64,000 nucleotides of DNA from Polyangia bacterium (GCA_030430565.1 JAUIKS010000001.1:372001-436000), one strand, 5' to 3'; shown: positions 1-9,184, numbered from the stretch's first letter. A program made the numbers and translations. The notes: generated by a model from the letters alone, not told the origin.

Positions 1-126
1 GTGCGCGCTGCGGAAGTCGACGGGCTCGCGGCCGCCGGCGCGCGGCGAGCTCGACTCGACGCGCGGGCTGCAGGCGGCGAGCGCGAGCGCTGGGAGCCCG
101 CGCAGCAGGGGTCGTCGCCGGATCAT
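1..126 (-). CDS. Lipoprotein, N-terminal part only (runs off window)
   Basis: Only the first 42 codons lie in the window; the gene continues to the left. Reading on the minus strand from an ATG at 124-126, the protein starts with an Arg-rich n-region (RRRPLLRG), a short hydrophobic stretch and a lipobox LAAC with the lipidated Cys at residue 19. RRPLL just before the hydrophobic core resembles a twin-arginine signal, so export by Tat is possible. The start lies 10 nt after the stop of the upstream methyltransferase gene, so the two are probably cotranscribed. What remains (Ser/Arg/Gly-rich) does not reveal a function. Confidence 0.55.
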   Translation of the reverse strand, partial: MIRRRPLLRGLPALALAACSPRVESSSPRAGGREPVDFRSAH

Positions 127-136
127 CGCGACGATC

Positions 137-844
137 CTAGCACCCGCCGGGCGCGGCGAGCTCGAAGCACAGCAGCATCGGCTCGCCGATGTACTTGCGC
201 GCGCTCGGGGAGCGCGACGCGGTCGCGGCGTCCATCGCGTGCTCGGACATGGTCCGGATCTCGAGGCCCGCGCCGACGATCGCCATCACGTAGTCGGAGA
301 CGGTGTGGTCGACCCCCTCGATCTGGATCTTCTCGGCGTCGGGCTCAGGCGCGCCTCGGTTGCCGCCCACGCGAAAGCGCGCGTGCAGGCCCCGTCGAAA
401 CATCTCGGGGTGGAGGTCCGCGATCACGACGCGGCCGCCCGGGCGCGCGACGCGGGCGAACTCCCGCAGCGCGCCCGCGAGGTCCTCGAGGTGCTCGAGC
501 ACGAGCGAGCAGAGCACGAGGTCGAACGCGTCGTCGGCCAGCGGCACGCCGGCGCGCAGGTCGTGCTCGATCAGCGTCAGCGTCGCGGGCGGACGCTTGC
601 GCCGCAGCTCCTGCAGCATGCCCCGCGAGAAGTCCACGCCGGTCACCCGCGCGCCGGCGCGCGCGAGCGGGAGCGCGTGGCGGCCGGTGCCGCAGCCGAT
701 GTCGGCGATCGTGTCCCCGGGGTCAGGCCCGATCAGGCGCGCGACGATCGGCCGCTCGAGCGCGATCACGGCGTTGTCGTAGTCGTCGTAGTAGGGCGCC
801 CAGCGGTCGTAGCCCTGGCGCGGCGGCAGCGTCGGCAGGTTCAT
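137..844 (-). CDS. Class I SAM-dependent methyltransferase
   Basis: A 235-residue protein of the Methyltransf_11/25 type. SAM-binding motif I is ADIGCGTGRHALPLA at about residues 46-60, followed by the acidic residue after strand 2 (VTGVDFS), motif IV in DLVLCSLVLEHLED, and ARPGGRVVIADLHP at the post-motif strand. The Tyr-rich N-terminus (YDRWAPYYDDYD) is typical of UbiE/BioC-like small-molecule methyltransferases. The ATG at 844 gives the usual family length. It is 15 nt downstream of the glycosidase-like lipoprotein gene on the same strand and 10 nt upstream of another lipoprotein gene. The substrate cannot be told from the sequence. Confidence 0.85.
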   Translation of the reverse strand: MNLPTLPPRQGYDRWAPYYDDYDNAVIALERPIVARLIGPDPGDTIADIGCGTGRHALPLARAGARVTGVDFSRGMLQELRRKRPPATLTLIEHDLRAGVPLADDAFDLVLCSLVLEHLEDLAGALREFARVARPGGRVVIADLHPEMFRRGLHARFRVGGNRGAPEPDAEKIQIEGVDHTVSDYVMAIVGAGLEIRTMSEHAMDAATASRSPSARKYIGEPMLLCFELAAPGGC

Positions 845-859
845 CAGCTCGCCTCTTGA

Positions 860-2569
860 TCATCGCGAGCGCTCGAGGTCCACCGCGACCAGCGAGTGGG
901 CGGGCAGCGTCACCGCGACGCGCGTCACCGACTGCGACCACGTCGGCGTCGTGATCGGGACCGGCCCCGCGCCGCTGGGTCGATCGGGGCGGTCCGGCGC
1001 GAACGCCTCGGCGCCGGTCACCGACCAGCCCGATGGGACATCAAGGCTGAGCTCCCGCGCCGCCTCGAGGTCGCGGTTGAGCGCGACCACGGCCGCGCGG
1101 GCGCGATCGTCATCCACGAAGGCGGCGGCGTGGATCACCGGGTACTCCAAGGTCTCCGCGCCCACCGGCGCGCTCGCGCGGGCCGCCCGCTCGACCGCGA
1201 GCGGGACCGTCTCGGCGTGCAGCCGCGCCGCGATCATCGCGGTGGTCTGCAGCGAGGGCGCGTCGAAGACCCCGCCCGCGCCGTCCGCTCGCAGCGGGTT
1301 GTACCATGTCTCAAAGAGCAGCTCGTCGGAGCCCTCGAAGTTGAGCGCCATGTGCTGGCAGGCGTAGGCGACCCCCTCCTGCGCGTAGAGCAGCAGCATG
1401 TCGGCGATCCCCAGGCCGACGATCGCCTGCTCGCCGCGTTCGAAGCGGCTGCCGGCGAAGAAGCCCGCGACGTGATACTCGGTGACCGCGAGCTCCAGCG
1501 GCGCGCCGCGGCGCTCGCCGATCGCGGTGAGTCGCTCGCGCAGCGCGGCGAAGCCGGGGCGGTAGAGCTCGGCGCCGGCGACGATGAACTGCAGATCGTT
1601 GATGTCCTCGAGGCCCTGCGTCTCGGCGTCGTCGACGTGGTAGTGATGCACCACCACCGCCTCGACCGAGGGCTCTAGCAGCAGCGGGTCGAGGGCCGCG
1701 AGCGCGGCGTCGGTGCCCGCGCCCCAGGCGTTCATGTCCGCCATCGACAGCGGGACCCACAGGCGCGCGTCGGGGGAGCGAGCGCGCGTCGTCGCGGCGT
1801 ACTCGAGCGCCCGCGCGGCGTAGTCGGCGGGCTCCGAGGCCGGGCGCCCGTGCCACGGCGGATCGCCGCCGTGCAGCGCCTCGGGGTTGGCGTAGGAGTA
1901 CTTCCCGGTCGCGCTGTAGCCGGTGTTCCACAGCGCGTGGATCTCGTTGCCGAGCTCGAACCAACGGACGCCGTAGGGCGCCTCGCGGCCCCAGTGCTGA
2001 CGCGCCGCCACGAGCGAGTCGGCCGGGTCCGCGCCGTTGAGGTGGGTCACGTAGTCGCCGGCCTCGGCCGCCGTGCCGGAGCCGAAGTTGAGCATGACGA
2101 CCGGCGCGGCGCCCTGTCCGCCGATCTCGTCGATCAGCGCGAAGTACTCAAAGGGCGCCATGTTGTCGCCGTCGGCGACGCCGCGCGCGGGGTCGACGAG
2201 CTCCCAGAAGTGGTAGCCGTCCTCGCCGAGCACGCCGTCGATCTGCAGGCCGCTGAAGCGCACCAGCGGCGGCGTGTCAGCGGCCGCGCGGGCCTCCGAG
2301 AGCCGCGCGGTCGCGGCCGCGAGCTCGGGGGTCCGCCACTCCGGGTGCAGCGGATCGCCCGGCGGGGCGTAGAGCGTCCCGCGGCCGACGTTCCAGCCGA
2401 TCAGCTGACCTGTCTTTGTCGTCACGCCGTCGAGCTCGACGCGCAGGTGCGTCTCGGCCGGCTCGATCGTCGTCTGCGGATCGTCGTCGCTCGGCTTCGC
2501 GTCGCAGCCGAGCGTCAGCGCGAGCGCGAGCGCGGGGAGGATGAGGTGCGCGGCGGGGCGAGACGACAT
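860..2569 (-). CDS. Secreted glycosidase-like lipoprotein (clan GH-A, GH51-like)
   Basis: A 569-residue exported protein. It begins with a signal peptide and lipobox (LTLGC, Cys about 22) followed by a short Asp-rich linker. The body resembles a clan GH-A TIM barrel: WFELGNEIHALW carries the Asn-Glu pair expected of the acid/base residue, and LAVTEYHVAGFF carries a later Glu placed like the nucleophile. HHYHVDD is the barrel His pair seen in arabinofuranosidase-type families. The C-terminal 100 residues look like the accessory beta domain. Family (GH51 versus GH39/GH79) and substrate are inferred only from motif spacing. It is probably cotranscribed with the methyltransferase downstream. Confidence 0.6.
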   Translation of the reverse strand: MSSRPAAHLILPALALALTLGCDAKPSDDDPQTTIEPAETHLRVELDGVTTKTGQLIGWNVGRGTLYAPPGDPLHPEWRTPELAAATARLSEARAAADTPPLVRFSGLQIDGVLGEDGYHFWELVDPARGVADGDNMAPFEYFALIDEIGGQGAAPVVMLNFGSGTAAEAGDYVTHLNGADPADSLVAARQHWGREAPYGVRWFELGNEIHALWNTGYSATGKYSYANPEALHGGDPPWHGRPASEPADYAARALEYAATTRARSPDARLWVPLSMADMNAWGAGTDAALAALDPLLLEPSVEAVVVHHYHVDDAETQGLEDINDLQFIVAGAELYRPGFAALRERLTAIGERRGAPLELAVTEYHVAGFFAGSRFERGEQAIVGLGIADMLLLYAQEGVAYACQHMALNFEGSDELLFETWYNPLRADGAGGVFDAPSLQTTAMIAARLHAETVPLAVERAARASAPVGAETLEYPVIHAAAFVDDDRARAAVVALNRDLEAARELSLDVPSGWSVTGAEAFAPDRPDRPSGAGPVPITTPTWSQSVTRVAVTLPAHSLVAVDLERSR

Positions 2570-2647
2570 GTCCTTGACGATACACGCGGCGCGCCCGCGC
2601 GGGCGGGGACGTCCGCATGGGGCGAACGCCTCGCCAGCGCGTCGCGC

Positions 2648-3619
2648 TCAGCGCGGTGAGTCGTCGCCGCACAGCCGCTCGAGCGCCGCGGCGAATTCGC
2701 TCGCGTCGGCGTAGCGGCGCCTCGGGTTCATGTCGCACGCGCGGCGGATGACCTCGAGCACCGCGCCCATGCGCTCGGCGTGCTGCACCCCCACGACGAC
2801 GTTCGCGAGCTGGCTGCGGAACATCACCTTGCCGCCGACGATCGCGTCCTCGTTGTTCCCGGACGAGCGCGGCGCGCCCGGGTTCATGAACTCGCCGATC
2901 GAGGTGACCGCGCTGAGCGGCTCGGGCGCGGCCTGCTGCTGGGGGCCGCCGGGTCCGCGGCGCGCCGGCGAGGCGCGCAGCAGGGTCGGGAAGCGGTTGC
3001 GGATGAACAGCTCGTAGAGCGTCACGCCCAGCGCGTAGACGTCCGCCTGCGGGCCGACGTGCTGCTCGAGGATCTGCTCGGGCGCGGCGTACTTCGGGCT
3101 GTACGACGCGTCCGCGCGCGGGCCGGGCGGGCGCGCGAGCTTGAGGTCGACGACCAGCCCGCGATCCTCGTCGCGCAGGATCGTCGACGGCTTGAGGTCG
3201 CCGTGCACGAGGCCGGCGTCGTGCAGCGCGGCCACGCCCCGCGCGGCGCTCGCGATCTGCCGCAGCAGCTGCAGCAGCGGGATCGGAGCCTGGGTCTCGT
3301 CGGGCGGCTGAAGCCAAGATGTCGCAACGAACAGGCGGTTCTTGTAGATCCCCGTCCAGCGGTGGGCGGCGAGGTTCTCGTGCCGCGCCTTGGCGAGCGC
3401 GTCGTGCTCGGCCATCAGCAGCATGCGGCCGGCGGTGCTGTTCGCGGTGCGGACGCGCTCGATCGCGCCGTCGGGCTTCTGCCCGATCGTCGCCGTCAGC
3501 GGCGGCTCGCTGGACGCCCGGCGGCGTCGCTCGTAGCGGCTCATCGGATCGAACCAAAACCACCCCAGCGCGCGGAGGCGACGCTCGAGGGTCTTCTCGT
3601 CGAGGAAGCTGACGCTCAC
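2648..3619 (-). CDS. Protein kinase-like protein, probably a pseudokinase
   Basis: 323 residues with a Hanks-kinase C-lobe but eroded catalytic motifs. The catalytic loop reads HGDLKPSTI (Arg of HRD replaced, metal-binding Asn replaced by Thr) and the DFG motif reads DLK. The activation segment YSPKYAAPEQI and the ADVYALGVTLYELF helix are intact. The N-lobe lacks a recognisable glycine loop and an obvious Lys. It starts with GTG, overlapping the stop of the upstream kinase gene (GTGA), so the two are translationally coupled. A regulatory partner of that kinase is a reasonable inference. Confidence 0.8.
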   Translation of the reverse strand: MSVSFLDEKTLERRLRALGWFWFDPMSRYERRRRASSEPPLTATIGQKPDGAIERVRTANSTAGRMLLMAEHDALAKARHENLAAHRWTGIYKNRLFVATSWLQPPDETQAPIPLLQLLRQIASAARGVAALHDAGLVHGDLKPSTILRDEDRGLVVDLKLARPPGPRADASYSPKYAAPEQILEQHVGPQADVYALGVTLYELFIRNRFPTLLRASPARRGPGGPQQQAAPEPLSAVTSIGEFMNPGAPRSSGNNEDAIVGGKVMFRSQLANVVVGVQHAERMGAVLEVIRRACDMNPRRRYADASEFAAALERLCGDDSPR

Positions 3620-4863
3620 GCCGACACCTCCTCGCGGTCCGCGTGGGCTCGCCGCGCGAGCTCCTCCATGCGCGAGACGAGCGCGGCGCCGTCGGGCGGG
3701 CGCTGCTCAGGCTCGATCTCGGTGGCGTCGCAGGCCAGCTCGAGCAGCGCGCGGGTCAGGTCGAGGCGGCGGTTGACGGTCGTGAGGCGGTCGAGCTCGG
3801 CCGAGAAGAAGTACTTCGCGCCGAGCGCCTCCGCCTCGTTCGAGGCCGCGCCGGGCAGCTTGGTCTGGCGCTGCTGCTGCTGGGCCTGGACCTCGGCCAT
3901 CCACGACGGGGTGCCGACGGAGTTCTTGCGGGCGACGCCGCCGTAGATCGTCGCCTCCTCGAGGTAGTTGGCGGCCCGCCGGACCTTGGCCTTGAGCACC
4001 TGCTGCATGGCCTGCTGCGTCGAGGTCTCCGGGTCGAGCAGCGAGGGCACGCGGTCGTAGATGAACAGCAGGTAGAGCGTGACGCCGAAGGCGTAGACAT
4101 CGGCGCGCACGTCGACGTGGTCCCCGAACACCTGCTCGGGCGCGGCGAACATCGGCGTGTAGGCGCCGAAGCGGCTGGGCCCTGGCTCCTGCGCCGATTC
4201 GAAGTCGATCAGCACCGGCGAGCCGTCGGCGCGCATCAGGATGTTGCCGGGCTTCACGTCGCCGTGCAGCCAGCCGCGCCCGTGCACGGCGGCGAGCGCC
4301 CGCGCGACGCCGTGCATGATGTCGATGACCGTCGGGATCGAGAGCGGGAAGCGCAGCTCCTCGGACTTGACGTGCTCCAGCTCGAGCAGGACTCGCTCGG
4401 GGTGCTCGTGGGCCGCGTGCAGCCGGATCACGTTGGGGTGGTCGAGGCCCTCCAGCGCGCGCGCCTCGTTGAGCAGCAGCGTGCGCGCGAGCTTCGTCGT
4501 GCCCTCCTTGAGGAAGCGCGGCGCGCCGTCGTCTTTGCGGCGCGCGCGGAACTTGCTGCTGCGGCGCGCGCCGAGCTTGGTGAGCTCCGTGAACAGCAGC
4601 CGCGGGTCCGAGGCGCGGCGCTCGTTCTGCTCGGCGAGCTCCTCGAGCGCGCCCTGGGTCACGGCGTCGGTCAGCGACCACCCGCAGGCGCGGCAGTGCC
4701 GCTCGCCGTCGCTACACTGATGCCCGCAGCTCGGGCACGGGAAGCGCACGCGGTGTCCACAGCTGGCGCAGTAGATCGCGGTCACGGGGTTCGTGCCCTC
4801 GCACTTGGTGCACGGCAGCGATCGCGCGTTGGTGACCGCGCTGATGAGGTCTTCGACGTTCAT
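3616..4863 (-). CDS. Atypical Ser/Thr kinase with N-terminal zinc ribbons
   Basis: 415 residues. Residues about 15-65 hold CxxC pairs in zinc-ribbon order (CTKCEG, CASCGHR, CPSCGHQ, CRACGW). A kinase domain follows: an N-lobe Lys in RFLKEG, the helix-C Glu in LLNEARALEGL, catalytic loop HGDVKPGNI, and LIDFES in place of DFG. The APEQVFG and RADVYAFGVTLYLLF segments are intact. HGD is tolerated in some active kinases; the DFE is less usual. The C-terminal 150 residues hold a Gln-rich, probably helical tail. The gene is upstream of and overlaps the pseudokinase gene, and diverges from the lipoprotein gene at 4989. Confidence 0.85.
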   Translation of the reverse strand: MNVEDLISAVTNARSLPCTKCEGTNPVTAIYCASCGHRVRFPCPSCGHQCSDGERHCRACGWSLTDAVTQGALEELAEQNERRASDPRLLFTELTKLGARRSSKFRARRKDDGAPRFLKEGTTKLARTLLLNEARALEGLDHPNVIRLHAAHEHPERVLLELEHVKSEELRFPLSIPTVIDIMHGVARALAAVHGRGWLHGDVKPGNILMRADGSPVLIDFESAQEPGPSRFGAYTPMFAAPEQVFGDHVDVRADVYAFGVTLYLLFIYDRVPSLLDPETSTQQAMQQVLKAKVRRAANYLEEATIYGGVARKNSVGTPSWMAEVQAQQQQRQTKLPGAASNEAEALGAKYFFSAELDRLTTVNRRLDLTRALLELACDATEIEPEQRPPDGAALVSRMEELARRAHADREEVSA

Positions 4864-4988
4864 AAGGGGTGTTGAGTATACGGCCTGCGCGCGCTCGAAA
4901 CCGCGACGCGCTCGCGCTGCAGCGCGCGCCGACGCGGTCTACACCGCGTTTATCCAATGTCTTCACATGGTCTATGGTTCCACCCCCG

Positions 4989-5981
4989 ATGCCGACCACG
5001 CCCCGCGTACACACTCCCGCTCGACTCGCGCTCACCCTCTCGCTCTCGCTGTGCGCCTGCGGTGCGGAGGAGGGCGCGAAGCGGCCCGAGGGCGCAGAGG
5101 CGCCCGCGCCCGCGAAGGCGAGCCCGCGCTCGCCGGCAGCCCAGCCCGCGACCCCAGCGGCCGACGGCGCGGGCTTTCCCGCGTTCAAGCCGGGGGAGGC
5201 GCCCGTCGAGCTCGGCGCGCTCGAGCTCGCGTTCGCGCCGATCGAGTGGAACCCTGAGCGAGCTGGCTTCGTGCACCTCGGCGGGACCGCGACGATCACG
5301 GTCACGAAGCCGGTGAAGAAGTTCGACGCGGTGATCTTCAAGGCCGCGTGCGAGCTCGACGGCGAGCTGGTGATGGGCGCCGCGCCGCTCATCCTCGACG
5401 CGGTCGAGCCGGGCGCGCCCCACGAGGACGAGCCGTCGCTGTTCGAGGCCGACGGCGTCAAGGCCGCGCCGGAGCGCTGCGAGATCTCGGTGCTGTTCCA
5501 CAACACCATAACGAGCGACACGCCGCGGCTGATCGAGTCGCGCTGCCTACAAGGCGGGACGATGACGCGCGGCCCGTGCGAGCAGCTCACGCGGCCCGAG
5601 CCAGGCGACGCGCCGGTCTCCGCGGTCGGCGTGCCGACGATCGCGCTCCGCGAGCGCGCGGACGAGAAGAGCCTCGAGTACTCCCTGCGGCTGCGTCGGG
5701 GCCGGGGGCTGCCCAGCGGCGCGGCGCCGGTGTCCGTCAAGATGCAGTGCACGGTCCGCGGCGAGACCGAGGAGAAGGAGTACAGCGGCCCGCAGACCTG
5801 GAGCTACACGCTCCCGGGCGAGTCGCTGACCGACAGCGCGGCGCTGACCTTCGCGGACGGAGCGGCGGCGCCGACGAAGTGCGACATGCGCTTCGCGGTC
5901 GAGCCGTCCATGGCGGAGCCGGTCCCGCTCGGGCGGTTCTGCTACGAGGACGGGGAGACGCGCGCCGGCGCGTGCGGCTGA
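4989..5981 (+). CDS. Hypothetical lipoprotein
   Basis: About 330 residues. The start chosen (ATG 4989) puts a normal signal peptide at the N-terminus: a basic n-region, LALTLSLSLCAC hydrophobic core with a lipobox ending at the first or second Cys, then an Ala/Pro/Glu-rich linker. ATG at 4974 would add five residues; an upstream open frame back to 4869 is unlikely to be translated. The mature part has scattered Cys (CELD, CEIS, CLQG, CTVRG, CDMR, CYEDG) suggesting disulfides in a beta-rich secreted protein. I recognise no family. It is transcribed away from the kinase pair. Confidence 0.75.
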   Translation: MPTTPRVHTPARLALTLSLSLCACGAEEGAKRPEGAEAPAPAKASPRSPAAQPATPAADGAGFPAFKPGEAPVELGALELAFAPIEWNPERAGFVHLGGTATITVTKPVKKFDAVIFKAACELDGELVMGAAPLILDAVEPGAPHEDEPSLFEADGVKAAPERCEISVLFHNTITSDTPRLIESRCLQGGTMTRGPCEQLTRPEPGDAPVSAVGVPTIALRERADEKSLEYSLRLRRGRGLPSGAAPVSVKMQCTVRGETEEKEYSGPQTWSYTLPGESLTDSAALTFADGAAAPTKCDMRFAVEPSMAEPVPLGRFCYEDGETRAGACG

Positions 5982-6002
5982 GCGCCTCGGACCCGCGGGT
6001 CT

Positions 6003-7535
6003 CTAGGCCGCGCCGGCGCGTCGACGCTCCCGCGGCGCGGCCTGGGCGGCCCGCGGCGTCAGCTCGTAGGCGGCCGCGTCGAAGCGCCGCAGCATGCGGC
6101 GAAAGCCGAAGGTGAAGCCCGGGTAGAGCGTCACGTTCTTGCCCTGCTCGCCGAGGTACCAGCTCGTGCAGCCGCCGGTCGTCCAGACGGTGCGTCGCAT
6201 GCGTCGCTGGAGCCACGCGTTGTAGCGCCGCTGCGCGCCCTCGCGAACCTCGACCGACTTCAGGCCGCCGCGCTGGATCATCTTGATCGCGCCCAGGATG
6301 TAGGGGACCTGCGACTCGATGATGTAGACCATCGAGTTGTGCCCGAGGCCCGTGTTGGGACCTGTCATGATGAACATGTTCGGAAAGCCCGCCACGGTGG
6401 TGCCCTTGTAGGCCTCGGGCCCGCCCGCCCAGGCGTCGACGATGTCTACGCCGTCGCGCCCGAAGACGGTGCCGCGGGGCAGCGGTTCGAAGGCGCGAAA
6501 GCCCGTGCCGTAGATGATCGCGTCGACCTCGCGCTCGCGCCCGTCCGCCGTGATGAGCCCGCGCTCGGTGATCTCGCGGATCCCGGCGGTCACGAGCTCG
6601 ACGTTGTCGCGCTGCAGCGCGGGGTAGTAGTCGTTCGAGAGCAGGATGCGCTTGCAGCCCATGGTGTAGCCGGGCGTCAGCGCGGCGCGCAGCGTCGGGT
6701 CGGGGACCTGCTGCTTGAGGTGCGAGCGCCCGATCCGGCTGGCGGCCTCCAAGAGCTGGGGCCGCAGCACGAAGCCGAGCGCGCGCAGCTCGTGGAGCAG
6801 GTACGTCACGCCGCGGACCAGGCGCTGCGCGATCGGGGCGCGCCGGAACGCGCGCTGCTCGCCCGCCGTGATCGCGCGGTCGGGTCGCGGGAGCACCCAC
6901 GGGGCTGTCCGCTGAAACAGGTGAAGCCGCGCGGCCTCGGGCGCGATCTCGGGGACGAACTGGATCGCGCTCGCGCCCGTGCCGATGACCGCGACGCGCT
7001 TGCCCGCGAGCGCGAAGTCGTGGTCCCAGCGCTGGGAGTGGAAGCTCGCGCCGGCGAAGCGCTCGCGGCCCGGGATGTCGGGGTAGGAGGGCACGCTGAG
7101 GCCGCCCATGGCGCCGACCAGCACGCGCGCGGTCACGAGTCGACCGTCGCTCGCGGCCAGCCGCCAGTAGCCGGTGTCTTCGTCGTAGAGCGCGCGCTCG
7201 ACCCTCGTGCCGAGGCGGATGTACGGGTAGAGGCCGTGCTTGTTAGCGCAGCCGCGCAGGTACTCCCAGATCTCGGGCTGCGGCGGGTAGGCGCGCGTCC
7301 ACCCGGGGTTGGGCTCGAACGAGTAAGAGTAGAGGTTGGAGGGGATGTCGCAGGCGCAGCCCGGGTACGTGTTGACGTACCAGGTGCCGCCGACCTCCTC
7401 CTCGGTTTCGAACACGACGAAGGAGCGCACCCCGGCCTGCTTGAGCTTGATCGCGACGCAGAGGCCGGCGAAGCCGGCTCCGATGATCGCGACTTCATAG
7501 TCCGGGGGAGGAACGGATGCGTGCGGCGTCGGCAT
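6003..7535 (-). CDS. Flavin monooxygenase, Baeyer-Villiger type
   Basis: 510 residues from the ATG at 7535; the open frame continues upstream but without family similarity. It has an FAD Rossmann motif near the start (AIIGAGFAG, residues 16-24), GGTWYVNTYPGCACDIPS typical of this family, the Baeyer-Villiger fingerprint FAGASFHSQRWD (FxGxxxHxxxW) and a second, NADPH-binding Rossmann motif (AVIGTGASAIQ). GTGFRAFEP near residue 365 matches the later conserved segment. The enzyme would insert oxygen next to a carbonyl using NADPH and O2; the substrate is unknown. It converges with the lipoprotein gene ending at 5981, 21 nt away. Confidence 0.9.
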   Translation of the reverse strand: MPTPHASVPPPDYEVAIIGAGFAGLCVAIKLKQAGVRSFVVFETEEEVGGTWYVNTYPGCACDIPSNLYSYSFEPNPGWTRAYPPQPEIWEYLRGCANKHGLYPYIRLGTRVERALYDEDTGYWRLAASDGRLVTARVLVGAMGGLSVPSYPDIPGRERFAGASFHSQRWDHDFALAGKRVAVIGTGASAIQFVPEIAPEAARLHLFQRTAPWVLPRPDRAITAGEQRAFRRAPIAQRLVRGVTYLLHELRALGFVLRPQLLEAASRIGRSHLKQQVPDPTLRAALTPGYTMGCKRILLSNDYYPALQRDNVELVTAGIREITERGLITADGREREVDAIIYGTGFRAFEPLPRGTVFGRDGVDIVDAWAGGPEAYKGTTVAGFPNMFIMTGPNTGLGHNSMVYIIESQVPYILGAIKMIQRGGLKSVEVREGAQRRYNAWLQRRMRRTVWTTGGCTSWYLGEQGKNVTLYPGFTFGFRRMLRRFDAAAYELTPRAAQAAPRERRRAGAA

Positions 7536-7565
7536 GGTGGACGAGCAGACTCTAGTCGCTATTGA

Positions 7566-7808
7566 ACAGAAGTCAATAGTGCGAGATCGCGCGACAAGGC
7601 GGCGAATCGAGCCAAGCGGGGGAGGTACCGCGTCTCGGCGCACTACTTCGCGAGCGACGCGACCCGGACCAAGGTGCACGAGATGATCTTCGAACGCTTC
7701 GGCGGCGCGACCGAGGCCGCGCGCGAGCACGTCATGACCCTCGAGACAGGCAAGCAGGAGCGCGAGATCGACGTGGTCGACGTCGGGGGCGCCGCGCTCG
7801 CGCGCTAG
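7566..7808 (+). pseudogene. Short coding remnant without a start codon
   Basis: The gap between the monooxygenase and DUF2254 genes holds a plus-strand open frame with protein-like composition (for example HYFASDATRTKVHEMIFERF and AREHVMTLETGKQ). It ends at a TAG at 7806-7808 that overlaps the 3' end of the DUF2254 gene. No ATG lies near its beginning, and an in-frame TGA at 7563-7565 closes it upstream. It may be the 3' end of a decayed gene. I do not recognise the family. Confidence 0.3.
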
Positions 7809-9184
7809 GAGACCACGCGAGCGTCGCGGGCGCCTCGCCTCGAGGCGTCGACGATGACCGGCGATCGAGCCCCGGCGAGCCTCGGCAGCGGCGGGCGCTC
7901 GTGGACCTCGCAGACGCGCGCGAGCTGGCGGTCGAGCTGTCGGCGGTGCGCGGCGAGCTCGATGGAGGTCTCGGCGCGCTCGTGGATGGCGGCGACGAGC
8001 CGCCACAGCGCCTGCTCATGCTCATCGCGCCGCGCCTGGTACAGCAGCAGCTCGCAGGCGTGCAGCAGGCGCGAGACGACCGCCACGTCGCCGCCTCCGT
8101 ACTGCAGCACGCGCGAGAACGTGTCGCACAGCAGGTCTTCGAAGCTCCAGCGCGGCAGGATCAGGCGCAGCCGCCCGCGCTCGTCGCAGCGCAGGCACGA
8201 CGGCGGCTCGCGCCGAATGCTCTGAGCGATCAGGTGACAGAGCGCGTCGATCGCCGCCGCCGCGGTCGAGGGATCGTTGACGCCGGGGGACATCGCCCGC
8301 AGCGCGATGTCGGTGAGCTGCAAGAGCCCGAAGTCGGCGTCCTGCGGCAGCGTTCGCTCGGCCCCCTGCACGAAGGTCGATCGCAGCGCGCGCTCGGTCT
8401 CCTCGTCGAGCGCGCCCCAGATCTCGACGAGCGGCGCGCCGGCGACCACGTAGGTGCCGATGCGCCAGCGGCTGCGAACCAGCGCGTCAGCCTCGCGGGC
8501 GAGCGCGAGCAGCTGCTCATTCTCGATGTACTGAAGGTACCCCGAGCGCGGCGCGACCAGCGTTCGTGGCGGCTCGCGCGGGAGCGGCGGCTCGCCCTCG
8601 CCCTCCCACGCGGTCCCGACGTCGCGCGGGAAGCCCCGCGCGATCACGTCGCCGGTGCGCTCGAGGATGAGACCGATGATCGCGCTGACCTTGACCGACT
8701 GCGAGACGTGGTTCAGGAACAGCAGCAGCGCGACCGTGGCGACCACCGTCAGCGCGATCGCGAGGTTGGTCGCCAACAGCGGCGTGAAGTCCCCCGAGAC
8801 CGTGCGCAGCACGATCACGCTGTACAGGAAGGTGCCCATCAAGATCCCGACGCCGTGCTGCGTCCGCGGGTCGCGGAGGTAGCGGCGCAGCAGGCGAGGC
8901 GAGTACGCGTTCGCGGTCTGGACGACCGCGACCATCATCAGCGAGTAGGCGAGCGAGGTGACGGTGAGCGTCGAGGTAGCGATCGCGCCGAGCAGCGCGC
9001 GCGCCCCCTCCGTCTCCGTGCGCAGCAGCGCGACGCGATCGAGCGCGACGCCGTGCCGTCGCAGCAGCAGCTCGAGCGAGAGCGCCGCGGCCGCGAGCGC
9101 GCCGTAGCCCAGCATCCAGAGCCCAGGGCGGAACCACAGGCTGCTGAGGATGTTCTCGTAGAGCTTGCGCCTCATCGCGGGCAT
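7805..9184 (-). CDS. DUF2254 family membrane protein
   Basis: 459 residues. The first half has about four membrane segments: WMLGYGALAAAALSLELLL, a stretch around residues 65-85 containing TLTVTSLAYSLMMVAVVQTA, GILMGTFLYSVIVLRTV and LAIALTVVATVALLLFL. RRYLRDPRTQHGVGILMGTF is characteristic of DUF2254. The second half is soluble, with GYLQYIENEQLL and a conserved SPGVNDPSTAAAAIDAL segment. The function of this widespread inner-membrane family is unknown. The last 40 residues are Arg-rich and poorly conserved in character. Confidence 0.85.
   Translation of the reverse strand: MPAMRRKLYENILSSLWFRPGLWMLGYGALAAAALSLELLLRRHGVALDRVALLRTETEGARALLGAIATSTLTVTSLAYSLMMVAVVQTANAYSPRLLRRYLRDPRTQHGVGILMGTFLYSVIVLRTVSGDFTPLLATNLAIALTVVATVALLLFLNHVSQSVKVSAIIGLILERTGDVIARGFPRDVGTAWEGEGEPPLPREPPRTLVAPRSGYLQYIENEQLLALAREADALVRSRWRIGTYVVAGAPLVEIWGALDEETERALRSTFVQGAERTLPQDADFGLLQLTDIALRAMSPGVNDPSTAAAAIDALCHLIAQSIRREPPSCLRCDERGRLRLILPRWSFEDLLCDTFSRVLQYGGGDVAVVSRLLHACELLLYQARRDEHEQALWRLVAAIHERAETSIELAAHRRQLDRQLARVCEVHERPPLPRLAGARSPVIVDASRRGARDARVVS

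Noticed and set aside
1..954. A 317-codon plus-strand open frame at the window start
   Set aside because: It is very Arg/Ala/Ser-rich and lies antisense to the methyltransferase gene, which has clear motifs; a composition shadow.
2565..2573. GACATGTC at the start of the glycosidase-like lipoprotein as a fifth regulon site
   Set aside because: It coincides with the start codon region and lacks the AGACATGT core; probably chance.
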